From an uncultured Bacteriovorax sp. (GTDB lineage: Bacteria; Bdellovibrionota; Bacteriovoracia; Bacteriovoracales; Bacteriovoracaceae): a DNA stretch of 6,515 bases. Position 1 is the first letter of the stretch. Each line of letters begins with the position of its first letter. The notes beneath the pieces are model-generated. The model worked only from the letters and a program-made list of their open reading frames with translations. It was not told the DNA's origin and did no database searches. The stretch covers positions 1-6,515 of the forward strand of contig CALUDF010000188.1 in assembly GCA_943914745.1 (NCBI GenBank), in the 5' to 3' direction. The position numbers and the translations under genes were made by a program. This document shows positions 1 through 6,421 of the stretch, in pieces.

Positions 1-823
1 GAAGTCTCTTGAGTCAGAGTTTGGCATTGAGGGATTAAATATCACTTCTCAATCAGAACTCATCAGGCGCTTAGAAGAACTGCAACTCTACCAAAAAATG
101 TCTAAGAAGCTTTGGGACTTAGAAAAGAAAGGCCACGAAATTTTCGTTAAGCCAAAAGTCGACAGAAAGGCGATCGTGAACTCGATTTTAACTCCTATGG
201 ATTTAAACTCGCTGACGATGACAATGGTCGATTTCTTATTCAGACAAAGAAGAAAATACACGGTCGTAAAGCGCGATCGCTTATCGATTAAGGAAAAACT
301 AAAATTCTTAAAGAGCAATCTTAAAATCGGTGAACAGACGACGTTTGATACTCTTTTAGAGCAAGATGGAAACGCATTGATCGGTGACGATCAGAATGCA
401 GAAAACTTAAAGAAGGATAAAATCGATAACATTGTTATCACTTTCATCTCCCTTCTTGAGCTTGCCCGCCTAAAGCGCATCCAGGTTTTCCAAAACGAAG
501 ACAGAAGCACAATTTACGTCAATGTTGTTAAGTCTCTTGAAGACTTCGACGTAGACCAGGCAAACGGGTTTGAGGAAGAACAGCCGACTCCAGCGCCAAA
601 AGATGATGAAGAAGTAGAAATTAAGGCAGCTAATCCGGAAGAGAAATTAGTGATTGAAGACTTGGGTGAATACTCGGCAGAGGAAGAGACGAAAGAAGCT
701 TCTTCTGAAGAAATCCCAGAAGAGTTGACTGAAACTGGTTTATCAAAAGACCAAGAAGATGAATACATGGACCTTCTCACCACTCCGGAGAGTGTAGACG
801 GTGGATCTAAATTAATTCAATAA
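1..823 (+). CDS. scpA: Segregation and condensation protein A (ScpA), 5' end outside the window
   Basis: This is the kleisin subunit of the bacterial SMC-ScpAB condensin, which bridges the SMC heads and binds ScpB during chromosome compaction and segregation in the cytoplasm. The frame is open from base 2, with 273 codons visible; the Met at 98 is internal, because ScpA-like sequence (LIRRLEELQLYQK) precedes it. The N-terminal SMC-neck-binding domain lies off the edge. The part ending near codon 190 matches the C-terminal winged helix of ScpA: NIVITFISLLELARLKRIQV, then a short hairpin (RSTIYVNV). Beyond it is a strongly acidic, probably disordered tail of about 80 residues, rich in Glu/Asp, which typical ScpA proteins lack. 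The stop is 14 bp before scpB, so the two are probably one operon. The family call is based on motif recognition and on the neighbouring scpB. Confidence 0.9.
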   Translation, partial: KSLESEFGIEGLNITSQSELIRRLEELQLYQKMSKKLWDLEKKGHEIFVKPKVDRKAIVNSILTPMDLNSLTMTMVDFLFRQRRKYTVVKRDRLSIKEKLKFLKSNLKIGEQTTFDTLLEQDGNALIGDDQNAENLKKDKIDNIVITFISLLELARLKRIQVFQNEDRSTIYVNVVKSLEDFDVDQANGFEEEQPTPAPKDDEEVEIKAANPEEKLVIEDLGEYSAEEETKEASSEEIPEELTETGLSKDQEDEYMDLLTTPESVDGGSKLIQ

Positions 824-837
824 GGGAAAGGGGATAT

Positions 838-2367
838 ATGGATAACGTTAATAACAATTCAGACGCACACATGGATGATATTGAACTTCCACCTAAGTTT
901 CCTTCAGAGGAAGATTTAGAACTACCAGTTTTTGAAATGGCTGAACTCGATGAGAACGCTGAGATTTCAGCGGCTGCGGTTGAATCAGCAGAAGAAAATG
1001 AAATCAGTAGTGAAATCATCGACGAGAGCTTCTCCGACAGCATCGTTTCAGACGAAGTTTTATGGCAAGCGCGCACTGGCTTAAACCAGGACACTCTTTG
1101 TGGGGCCATTGAGACAATCATCTTCATGAGCGACAAACCTGTTTCAATCCAGAAGATCAAGGCCCTCATCGACGCTGAGATGCCATTAAAAGTCGTGCAC
1201 GAGGCTCTTCAAAGACTTCAGGCCGAATACGAACAAAAACACCATGGACTTCGCCTCCTTGAAGTGGCGGAAGGATATCAATACCGCACAAAAGCCACGT
1301 ACTCTAAGTACGTTCAGGATATTTTCAAAATCAACTCTCTCGTTTTATCTCCAACGGCATTGGAAGTTCTAGCGATCATCGCTTACAAGCAGCCGTGCTC
1401 AAAAGTTGAAGTGGATAAAATCAGAGGAGTCGACAGTGGTCACATCGTGCGCGCCCTTATGGATAAGCGCTTAGTAAAAGTGACAGGTAGATCGGATGAA
1501 TTAGGTCGCCCGGTTCTTTATGGTACAACTCCAGAATTCCTTGAAGTCTTTAACCTTCCAGAACTCTCAGCTCTTCCGCCAGAGCATGAGCTTGATGAAA
1601 TGTCGAGACACTCTTCAGTTGGAAAGATTGCCGATATCAAAACGCTGGTTAACGATGGAGCAGATAAGGCGAGATTTAAGTTCGACGAAATCGAAGAGCT
1701 CGACATGCTTTCTGAGTCGATTAAAAACATCTCGAGCGAAACAGATTTCACGGCTTCACTTAAGGTTGAAGAAAAGAAACGTATGTCGGAAGAAGGAGTG
1801 GAAGTTAAATCAGCTTTCGATCTTCTTGAAGAATTCGTTAATAAGAGACTTATTTCTGAACAAAATAAACAGGCCATCGAATCCCTTCTTACAACTAACG
1901 TAATCGATCCAAGAATCATTGATGATCTTGAAGCAGGTCCATTCAATGTCCCTCAAGAAGACGAAGAAGAGTTTCAGATGATCGACCTTGATACAGGTTT
2001 ACCTATTGAGTACGATGCTGAATTCGACGGCGAAATTGATGAAAACGGCAACTATGAAAGCGGTCTTGATGAAAGCGAGTTCGACATCATTGTAGACCTT
2101 GATTTCGACAAAGAAGAAAGTGAAGAAGAAGCCCTTTCAAAGGCCCTTGATGCTGCTTTTGAAAACCTGACGGGAGAGTCTCTAGATAGCCGCCTCTCAG
2201 ACGAGGAATTTGCTTTTGGTGGCGAACTTGAAGAAAAGAGCCAAGAAATCGATGACATCACCAATGGCATGATTAAGAAGGCCCAGGACCTAGACCTTGA
2301 CCTGTCTTTCTTAAAAGATGGCCCAAGCTCTGAAAATGACGAGTCAGACGACCGCTCACAGGACTAA
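838..2367 (+). CDS. scpB: Segregation and condensation protein B (ScpB) with long acidic extensions
   Basis: ScpB forms a dimer of tandem winged helices that binds ScpA and stabilises the SMC condensin complex. The protein is 509 aa, while ScpB is usually about 180-250 aa. The conserved core lies at about residues 82-255: LCGAIETIIFMSDKPVS (first winged helix), then LSPTALEVLAIIAYKQP, KIRGVDS and GRPVLYGTTPEFLEVFNL (second winged helix), all ScpB signatures. An acidic N-terminal leader of about 80 residues precedes it. About 250 residues follow, very rich in Glu and Asp with few hydrophobics, likely disordered with scattered helices. The ATG has a purine-rich ribosome binding site (GGGAAAGGGG, 824-833). 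Codon use looks like that of scpA. The core call is firm; the function of the extensions is unknown. Confidence 0.93.
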   Translation: MDNVNNNSDAHMDDIELPPKFPSEEDLELPVFEMAELDENAEISAAAVESAEENEISSEIIDESFSDSIVSDEVLWQARTGLNQDTLCGAIETIIFMSDKPVSIQKIKALIDAEMPLKVVHEALQRLQAEYEQKHHGLRLLEVAEGYQYRTKATYSKYVQDIFKINSLVLSPTALEVLAIIAYKQPCSKVEVDKIRGVDSGHIVRALMDKRLVKVTGRSDELGRPVLYGTTPEFLEVFNLPELSALPPEHELDEMSRHSSVGKIADIKTLVNDGADKARFKFDEIEELDMLSESIKNISSETDFTASLKVEEKKRMSEEGVEVKSAFDLLEEFVNKRLISEQNKQAIESLLTTNVIDPRIIDDLEAGPFNVPQEDEEEFQMIDLDTGLPIEYDAEFDGEIDENGNYESGLDESEFDIIVDLDFDKEESEEEALSKALDAAFENLTGESLDSRLSDEEFAFGGELEEKSQEIDDITNGMIKKAQDLDLDLSFLKDGPSSENDESDDRSQD

Positions 2368-2368
2368 T

Positions 2369-2397
2369 TTGACATTCATCGGACCATAGCGTAAAAC
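2369..2397 (+). promoter_or_regulatory. Candidate sigma70-type promoter for rluB
   Basis: A perfect -35 TTGACA (2369-2374) lies directly after the scpB stop. Exactly 17 bp later is TAAAAC (2392-2397), a 4/6 match to the -10 consensus. Transcription would start near 2404, about 50 nt before the rluB start. The weak -10 and the absence of experimental data keep this tentative; rluB might also be read through from scpAB. Confidence 0.45.
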
Positions 2398-2408
2398 TCT
2401 GGTCCGAT
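2378..2408. repeat. Perfect 9-bp inverted repeat in the scpB-rluB gap (operator or stem-loop)
   Basis: The arms ATCGGACCA (2378-2386) and TGGTCCGAT (2400-2408) are perfect inverted copies separated by 13 bp, with centres 22 bp apart (about two helical turns). One arm lies in the spacer of the candidate rluB promoter and the other covers the expected start site, which would suit a repressor operator. It could instead be a hairpin terminator for scpAB, but no T-run follows (TACATATT), so an efficient intrinsic terminator is unlikely. Confidence 0.55.
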
Positions 2409-2445
2409 TACATATTAAACCTTAAAACAGCCGTGATGGCAGATT

Positions 2446-2450
2446 GGAGG
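2446..2450 (+). promoter_or_regulatory. Ribosome binding site that decides the rluB start
   Basis: GGAGG lies 5 nt before ATG 2456. A longer reading from TTG 2444 would overlap this motif and has no Shine-Dalgarno of its own, so ATG 2456 is the better start. Confidence 0.8.
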
Positions 2451-2455
2451 ACCCG

Positions 2456-3568
2456 ATGACTAAGTCAAAGACTAAAAAAGCCGCGCTTGCAAAAGCAAAG
2501 ATCCAAGAAACAGAAAATGAATTAAATGTCCGCCTTCAGAAATTTATCGCTGATTGTGGGGTCACGTCTCGTCGTAAGGCCGAAATCATGATCCGCGAAG
2601 GACGCGTAACAGTTAACGGTCAAGCCGTGACAGAGCTTGGAACTAAAGTTGACCCATATAATGACATTGTCATGGTCGATGGCGCTCTTGCTGATTTAAA
2701 TGCAGTTGAGCCAATCTATTTAATGCTTCATAAGCCAAGAGGTTTTGTGACCACTCTAAACGATCCAGAAGGACGTGAGACGGTTATGGACCTGGTTAAA
2801 GAGATCCCGGAGCGCATTTACCCGGTAGGGCGTCTGGATTACCTTTCAGAAGGTCTTCTTCTTATGACAAATGATGGTGAGTTCGCCAACATGGTTATGC
2901 ATCCGAAATACAATGTAACGAAAGTTTACGAAGTAAAAGTCTTCGGATCAGTGACTGAAACAATTTTAAATAAGCTTAAGGCCGGAGCGTACCTGGAAGA
3001 AGGTTTTGTAAAACCAACATCTGTGCGTGTTATTAAGCAACTTCCAACTAAGACCTGGTTAGAGTTCCGTCTTAACGAAGGAAAAAACAGAGAGATCAGA
3101 CGTCTGTGTGAAGCCGTAGGTCTGACTGTTGATAAACTTAAGCGCTTAGCTATCGGTGGTCTTTCTGTTGAAGGTGTAGCTCCTGGAAAATTCCGCGTAA
3201 TGAGCAAAGAACAAATGCTCGGATACATCGGAATCAATGAGGATGGATCAGCAAGAAAAGTCCTCAATCAAGAAGGATTCATCTCTTCTAAGAAGACAAT
3301 CGATCTTAAGAAGAAGCGCCCTCAGCCTGGAACTGTGGCCGATGATGAGGCATTTAAGATCTTTAGAAGAGAGACATATTTCGACTCTCTAAAACAAATT
3401 GCTGAACAAAAAACAAAAGTGTCTGAGAAGATTCAGTCCCTTTCTGACCAAGTGTATGTTGAAGAGCAGAAATCATATGTGGAAAGAAGAAGAAAGGTTG
3501 ATGCAGTTAAAGCGACAATCAAAAACAATAATCTTAAGAAAACTAGCTTCAGGGCCCCAAAGGCCTAA
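2456..3568 (+). CDS. rluB: 23S rRNA pseudouridine synthase, RluB/RsuA family
   Basis: Enzymes of this family convert a specific uridine in rRNA to pseudouridine during ribosome assembly; RluB acts on the 23S peptidyl-transferase region (U2605 in E. coli). With ATG 2456 the protein is 370 aa. Residues about 24-76 form the S4 RNA-binding domain (LQKFIADCGVTSRRKAE, then GRVTVNG). The catalytic domain follows at about 85-260, with the motif GRLDYLSEGLLLMTNDG (125-141) carrying the presumed catalytic Asp128, and EGKNREIRRLCEAVG (208-222), typical of RluB/E/F and RsuA. Residues about 265-370 form a Lys/Arg-rich, helix-prone tail beyond the usual end of the catalytic fold, perhaps extra rRNA contacts. 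RluB is preferred over RluE/RluF/RsuA because of the scpAB neighbourhood, where rluB-type genes are common, but the exact target uridine is not shown by the sequence. A strong terminator follows. Confidence 0.88.
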   Translation: MTKSKTKKAALAKAKIQETENELNVRLQKFIADCGVTSRRKAEIMIREGRVTVNGQAVTELGTKVDPYNDIVMVDGALADLNAVEPIYLMLHKPRGFVTTLNDPEGRETVMDLVKEIPERIYPVGRLDYLSEGLLLMTNDGEFANMVMHPKYNVTKVYEVKVFGSVTETILNKLKAGAYLEEGFVKPTSVRVIKQLPTKTWLEFRLNEGKNREIRRLCEAVGLTVDKLKRLAIGGLSVEGVAPGKFRVMSKEQMLGYIGINEDGSARKVLNQEGFISSKKTIDLKKKRPQPGTVADDEAFKIFRRETYFDSLKQIAEQKTKVSEKIQSLSDQVYVEEQKSYVERRRKVDAVKATIKNNNLKKTSFRAPKA

Positions 3569-3573
3569 AATGA

Positions 3574-3599
3574 AAAAAGCCCTCGAAAGAGGGCTTTTT
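3574..3599. terminator. Rho-independent terminator of rluB, usable from both sides
   Basis: An 11-bp perfect stem, AAAAAGCCCTC / GAGGGCTTTTT, with a GAAA tetraloop lies 5 bp after the rluB stop. The A-run on the left arm and T-run on the right make it functional for either strand, so it can also stop transcripts of the convergent gene at 3630-3950. Confidence 0.93.
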
Positions 3600-3629
3600 A
3601 ATTTCTAACCAACTCACTACAGGTAAGTT

Positions 3630-3950
3630 TTAGTTATCGTATGTCACAACCTTTGAAGCTGTTACATATTCTTGTAAAACATCTACAGAGTATTCAAGTG
3701 CCTGTTGGGCATAAGGAATATTCGTTTGGTCTTTGAGCTCTTCTGTGAAGCGGGCCTGCTTAATAAGAGCAGCACACATTCTCATGAACTCTGCGCTTCC
3801 TTCGAAATACTCTTCTTCGCTTTCAGTTAACAATACATGCGAGAGCATTGTATTGAGCGATTTAATGAGTCGCACTTGTTGCGGTGTAAGCTCGCTTCCA
3901 TCAATCTCGATTTTGATCATGCTGTCTTTTAATGAAGTCTGGGCTGACAT
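3630..3950 (-). CDS. Small acidic protein of unknown function (106 aa)
   Basis: I do not recognise this family. The 106-aa product is acidic, has no signal peptide or membrane segment, and is predicted by eye to be mostly helical. It has a short strand-like start (MIKIEIDGSELTPQQ) followed by amphipathic helices (RLIKSLNTMLSHVL, FMRMCAALIKQARF, QQALEYSVDVLQEYV). The start ATG at 3948-3950 is supported by a Shine-Dalgarno-like GAGAGGA about 9 nt upstream; a second Met 10 codons in (MIKIEID) is an alternative. It is convergent with rluB and shares the bidirectional terminator. It lies on the tRNA-proximal side of the conserved block and has backbone-like codon use, so it is more likely a core gene than part of the island. 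The ORF's coherent composition and RBS argue that it is real. Confidence 0.75.
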   Translation of the reverse strand: MSAQTSLKDSMIKIEIDGSELTPQQVRLIKSLNTMLSHVLLTESEEEYFEGSAEFMRMCAALIKQARFTEELKDQTNIPYAQQALEYSVDVLQEYVTASKVVTYDN

Positions 3951-4061
3951 AAAAAGAATCCTCTCTTCTAATAGGGTTCAAAGGGGTCACTAAATTATTT
4001 ATCGCCATATTTGCGAAGGAATTTAGAACTTTATGTTGGAGCGAATAATTCGATTTCTTAC

Positions 4062-4090
4062 TGGACAAACAGACTCCGGCAATCTAATAT
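4062..4090 (+). promoter_or_regulatory. Promoter of the initiator tRNA gene
   Basis: TGGACA (4062-4067) and TAATAT (4085-4090) are separated by exactly 17 bp, each a 5/6 match to the sigma70 consensus. The -10 box ends only 5 nt before the mature tRNA 5' end, so the transcript would have almost no 5' leader. Confidence 0.7.
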
Positions 4091-4095
4091 CACCC

Positions 4096-4172
<77 letters not shown>

Positions 4173-4251
4173 AAAAATTCCTTTTTAAAATCCAATACAT
4201 ACAAGACAAAATGACCATGACACGATTGTGATTTTTCGTTATATTTTTCGA

Positions 4252-4273
4252 AAAAGTGCCACAAAAGTGCCAC
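4252..4273. repeat. Two tandem AAAAGTGCCAC repeats, possible integrase arm sites
   Basis: AAAAGTGCCAC occurs twice back to back (4252-4262 and 4263-4273), 80 bp beyond the tRNA and 37 bp before the integrase stop. Short direct repeats of the GTGCCAC type between a tRNA attachment site and the int gene commonly act as arm-type binding sites for tyrosine integrases. Just upstream are two copies of ATTTTTCG at a 12-bp period (4231-4238, 4243-4250) and a perfect 12-bp palindrome (4244-4255). The binding role is inferred from position. Confidence 0.5.
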
Positions 4274-4309
4274 GGCCGTCCGAACTTAATCGTAATCCAC
4301 CGCACATTT

Positions 4310-4444
4310 TTAGCCAGAAATAGAAAAAAGGTCGGCTACTTTTTTAATGTTGTCCGCAATTAAATGGGTGTAGTTCATGGTGGTGGTGATGTCCTCATGT
4401 CCGAAAATCTCTTGGACTGTTCTAAGGTCAACGTTTGCGGAAAT
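4310..4444 (-). pseudogene. Tyrosine recombinase (integrase), C-terminal remnant
   Basis: The last 44 codons of a phage/island-type tyrosine integrase remain, ending with TAA at 4310-4312. The key segment reads NVDLRTVQEIFGHEDITTT followed by MNYTHLIADNIKKVADLF. It holds the GH box with its conserved His (4397-4399) and, nine residues later, the presumed nucleophile Tyr (NYTH, codon 4370-4372). A complete enzyme has about 300-400 residues with the R..HxxR boxes upstream; these are missing because the sequence switches to the IS end at 4445. The gene points at the tRNA 3' end, the usual arrangement of an integrase with its attachment site. There is no start codon and no remaining core-binding domain, so it is inactive. 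Confidence 0.88.
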
Positions 4445-4560
4445 GGACTGTCCTAGGTTGGCAGTGGGTGACTCAAAAAAACGACTGTCCTAGGTTGGCA
4501 GTGGGTGACTCAAAAAAACTTAATCATATCAAATAACTAAAAGTCTTTTTCGTTTAAAAC
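4445..4560. repeat. Left inverted-repeat end of the IS (contains a 37-bp duplication)
   Basis: Starting at GGACTGTCC, this end matches the opposite end (5896-5978) in order over several blocks: GGTTGGCAGTGG against GGTTGACAGTGG, TTAATCA followed by CAAATAA, and an inner perfect TTCGTTTAAAA (4549-4559). Such long imperfect terminal repeats are transposase-binding regions. The 37-bp tandem duplication makes this end longer than the right one. Confidence 0.7.
4446..4519. repeat. Exact tandem duplication of a 37-bp unit in the IS left end
   Basis: Two identical 37-bp units (4446-4482 and 4483-4519) begin GACTGTCCTAGG and finish with GACTC plus seven A and C. Each carries a GGTTGGCAGTGG inverted-repeat block. 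Only the first has the GG tip of the IS, so the second is probably a duplicated subterminal copy. Confidence 0.9.
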
Positions 4561-4603
4561 TTTTCTACTTATCGTCATAACTTATTAAAAGCTTAAAGCA
4601 CTT

Positions 4604-4645
4604 CTTCAATTTTAAATACGGCCCTACCTTCAATTTTAAAAATTG
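4604..4645. repeat. Short repeats in the AT-rich IS tail
   Basis: CTTCAATTTTAAA occurs at 4604-4616 and again at 4628-4640. The second overlaps a perfect 7-bp inverted repeat, CAATTTT-A-AAAATTG (4631-4645). This lies in the noncoding stretch between the IS left end and the transposase stop; I see no gene there. It may be a weak hairpin downstream of the transposase. Confidence 0.5.
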
Positions 4646-4679
4646 TTTATTAAAAAATATTTTTAGATACAGATCGTTT

Positions 4680-5860
4680 TTATCGGCAAGAATAGAGAAG
4701 CTTCAGACGATAATTTTTGAAACTTCTAAATCCATACGCACATCTTTGAATCAACTTTGCCTTTCGATTGTATCCTTCTGTCCTTCCATTCGTTAATTTG
4801 GTCGAAAAATAATTTAAAATTTCATTGGCCCACAAACGGAGTGTTCCACGCAAGCTTTGGATCTCTGGTATTTTTGATCTTGCCATTGAATCCAAAATAT
4901 CAATCCAGACTTTTCGAGCTTTCTCTAGGCCTTTAATTTTATAAAAACGATAAACTCTCTCTTTGAACCAATAAATCTCTTTAAAAAACGATCAATGGTG
5001 ACTTTTGTTTTCCACCTGAGTTTGTGGCGAGAGCAAATTAATAATCTACCAATAGGATTTCTAAATCCCGAATTAAATCCCTCTTTATCTATAACTTCTT
5101 TCCTATATTGGTGAACTATTGGATGAATTAATTTTATCACGTGAAACTTGTCTGCAATCAATCTTGCTTGTGGAAAAAAATCTTTGGCAAAGCTTCTAAA
5201 TGTTGGCGATAAATCCAGGATAACATTCTTAACATTTTCTCTTTCTGGAATATCTTTTATATGGGATTGTGTTAAATCTCCAATGGCTTTTCCTAAAACA
5301 ACTTCTTTCATCCGCTTATTTGTATAGTCGATGAAAACAGTGACAAAATCAGTCTTATGTTTCTTTTCACTACGAAGAAAGCTGTGCTCATCAATTCCAA
5401 TTGTTTTTGGCCATGGAGATCTATATTCACGAAGCTCTAAGTCGATTTGCTCATAGAAAGATTTGTAGACAAGCCAACTTGAAGCATTGGTGTATCTTGA
5501 AACGCGCTTCAGATCAGAATAGTTTTCAGCGGCCCAGCGAATGTGGGAGCGCAATCTTTGAGTTGTCCTAAATCCTTTAAAGATTCCTTGGACAGGTTCA
5601 CGAAATGGTTTCTTACAATTTTTGCAAAGGAACCTTCTTTTTTTGATTTTTAAAACGACATGACGGCTTCTAATGGGAGCATCTCTGATTGTGACAAAAA
5701 CATGATCGTAAATAGTTGAGCATTTTGAAGCACACTTGGGACAAACTTCAAATTCGGATTGTTTTTCGCAGTAAAAAAAGTGTTCTTTTTTATGAATAAC
5801 TTCTTTAACAAATTTTAGTTCAGGAAGCAGAATTGATCGTGTTACACTTTCACTGAGCAT
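4680..5860 (-). CDS. ISL3-family transposase, split into two frames
   Basis: This is a DDE transposase that moves the surrounding IS by cutting and joining its ends. Frame one (5860 to 4925, 311 aa) has an N-terminal zinc ribbon (C40-X2-C43 ... C79-X2-C82), a helix-turn-helix region at about 95-135, and the RNase H-like core with presumed catalytic Asp157 (TIGIDEHS) and Asp216 (VILDLSPTFRSF), then ADKFHV. Frame two (to 4680) carries the last catalytic residue, Glu362 (NGRTEGYNRKAK), and the typical C-terminus YGFRSFKNYRLKLL. A -1 shift at 4982 joins them into a continuous 393-aa protein of normal family length, running FLKEIYWFKERVYRFYKIKG across the joint. The start has a good RBS (AAGGAGA). 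Without the shift the product stops at TAG 4925-4927 and lacks Glu362. It is either programmed recoding or a one-base deletion. Confidence 0.88.
4982..4988 (-). other. Candidate -1 frameshift site T TTT TTA in the transposase gene
   Basis: Read in the zero frame as CGT TTT TTA AAG, the heptamer T TTT TTA fits the X XXY YYZ slippery pattern. Slipping back one base continues as AAA GAG ATT TAT TGG, which is the exact frame of the C-terminal part with no stop until 4680. I see no obvious downstream hairpin, and only a weak purine stretch upstream, so a simple loss of one T from the run is an equal alternative. Confidence 0.5.
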
Positions 5861-5895
5861 AAGGTTCTCCTTGTAAAAATTTTTCCTCGTAAATT

Positions 5896-5978
5896 AATTT
5901 TAAACGAAGAGAGCTTATGCTTATTTGTTGATTAAAATGGTTATGAATCAGTGCTTTCCACTGTCAACCGAGAAGACC
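5896..5978. repeat. Right inverted-repeat end of the IS
   Basis: Read inward from 5978 it begins GGTCTTCTCGG, then GGTTGACAGTGG, TTAATCA, CAAATAA and TTCGTTTAAAA, mirroring the left end in order. It also probably carries the transposase promoter, as the transposase starts 36 bp further in. It encodes the last nine residues and stop of the truncated YcaO reading frame. Confidence 0.7.
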
Positions 5979-6421
5979 GGTTTGAGTCCGAGTTTTTTAT
6001 GCTTTAAATTGATTTTTAAATTCTCAGGAAGGAGTAGTGCTTTTAACTCGTCTTCTGTGAGCCAATAAGGTGCTATTCCACTATGCCATGTTAAAAGAAA
6101 AGCATCCCTCTCAATGAGTTCATGAACACTTGCCTGCCTGGCCCTTTTTGGATCAAGATGGGCGGCGAATCCATTTGATGTTTTAAATTGACCAAATATT
6201 CGATGCAGTTCATGGAAAGTTTTTCTTTCAATGTATTCAGAATAAGCTTTTTCAATAGCTATAAGATAACTGTGATCTGTTCCAAATCCTTTCTCACCAA
6301 GATCATCTTTGATGATAAAATGTTTTAATGTTGGAGAAAGGGAGTTATGAACCACTTCAAAACGAGTGTCCACAAACTTTTCTTGGATAAACTGTAATAG
6401 ATCATTTATTTGATTTTCCAT
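5948..6421 (-). pseudogene. YcaO-domain protein, C-terminally truncated by the IS
   Basis: YcaO proteins use ATP to activate peptide backbone amides, making azolines or thioamides in RiPP (TOMM) biosynthesis; some act on other substrates. The surviving reading frame has 157 codons, against about 350-450 for full YcaO proteins. Visible YcaO features are KGFGTDHSYLIAIEKAYSEY (44-63) with the ATP/Mg-binding Glu pattern (E57, E62, E65), TSNGFAAH (81-88), and HELIERDAFLLTWH (100-113), which carries further nucleotide-binding Glu residues. Native sequence ends at Pro148, whose codon straddles the IS boundary; the last nine residues (VFSVDSGKH) and the stop come from the IS end. The C-terminal half of the ATP site is missing, so activity is unlikely. 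The start ATG overlaps the end of an upstream ORF and has only a weak RBS, suggesting coupled translation. The YcaO assignment is firm; the substrate class is not. Confidence 0.85.

Larger units (their letters stand above)
4445..5978 (-). mobile_element. ISL3-family insertion sequence (about 1.53 kb)
   Basis: The ends are placed from three signs. Both extremities begin GG when read inward (GGACTGTCC at 4445; GGTCTTCTC read from 5978), as in ISL3 elements. Both continue into GGTTGRCAGTGG. Both coding flanks break precisely there (integrase on the left, YcaO gene on the right). Length and a single transposase gene suit ISL3. The 8 bp outside the ends differ (GCGGAAAT left, GGTTTGAG right), so no target duplication survives. 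Together with two different broken genes on the sides, this suggests a recombinant or deletion-derived copy. The exact right end could be off by a base or two. Confidence 0.82.

Noticed and set aside
98..823. ATG 98 as the start of scpA
   Set aside because: The frame stays open to the window edge and encodes ScpA-like residues before it, so the Met is internal.
1518..1946. Long antisense and alternative-frame ORFs inside scpA, scpB and rluB
   Set aside because: Low-complexity Ser-rich or otherwise incoherent products opposite acidic coding sequence; shadows of the real genes.
2444..2458. TTG 2444 as the rluB start
   Set aside because: It would lie on top of the GGAGG that serves ATG 2456, and it has no ribosome binding site of its own.
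4445..4489. Integrase coding continuing into the 37-bp repeat (NLGQSIS...)
   Set aside because: The frame is open there, but the same sequence matches the inverted opposite end of the IS and starts with the IS GG tip, so it belongs to the IS.
4446..4519. CRISPR array
   Set aside because: Two direct copies abut with no spacer, and they correspond to an IS end.
5055..5064. AATAGGATTT as a second copy of the tRNA 3' end (attachment site)
   Set aside because: Only about 10 bp match, inside the transposase coding region; best explained by chance.
4520..5935. Shorter IS limits at the TTAATCA blocks
   Set aside because: These are inner parts of the terminal repeats; matching GGTTGRCAGTGG blocks and GG tips lie further out on both sides.
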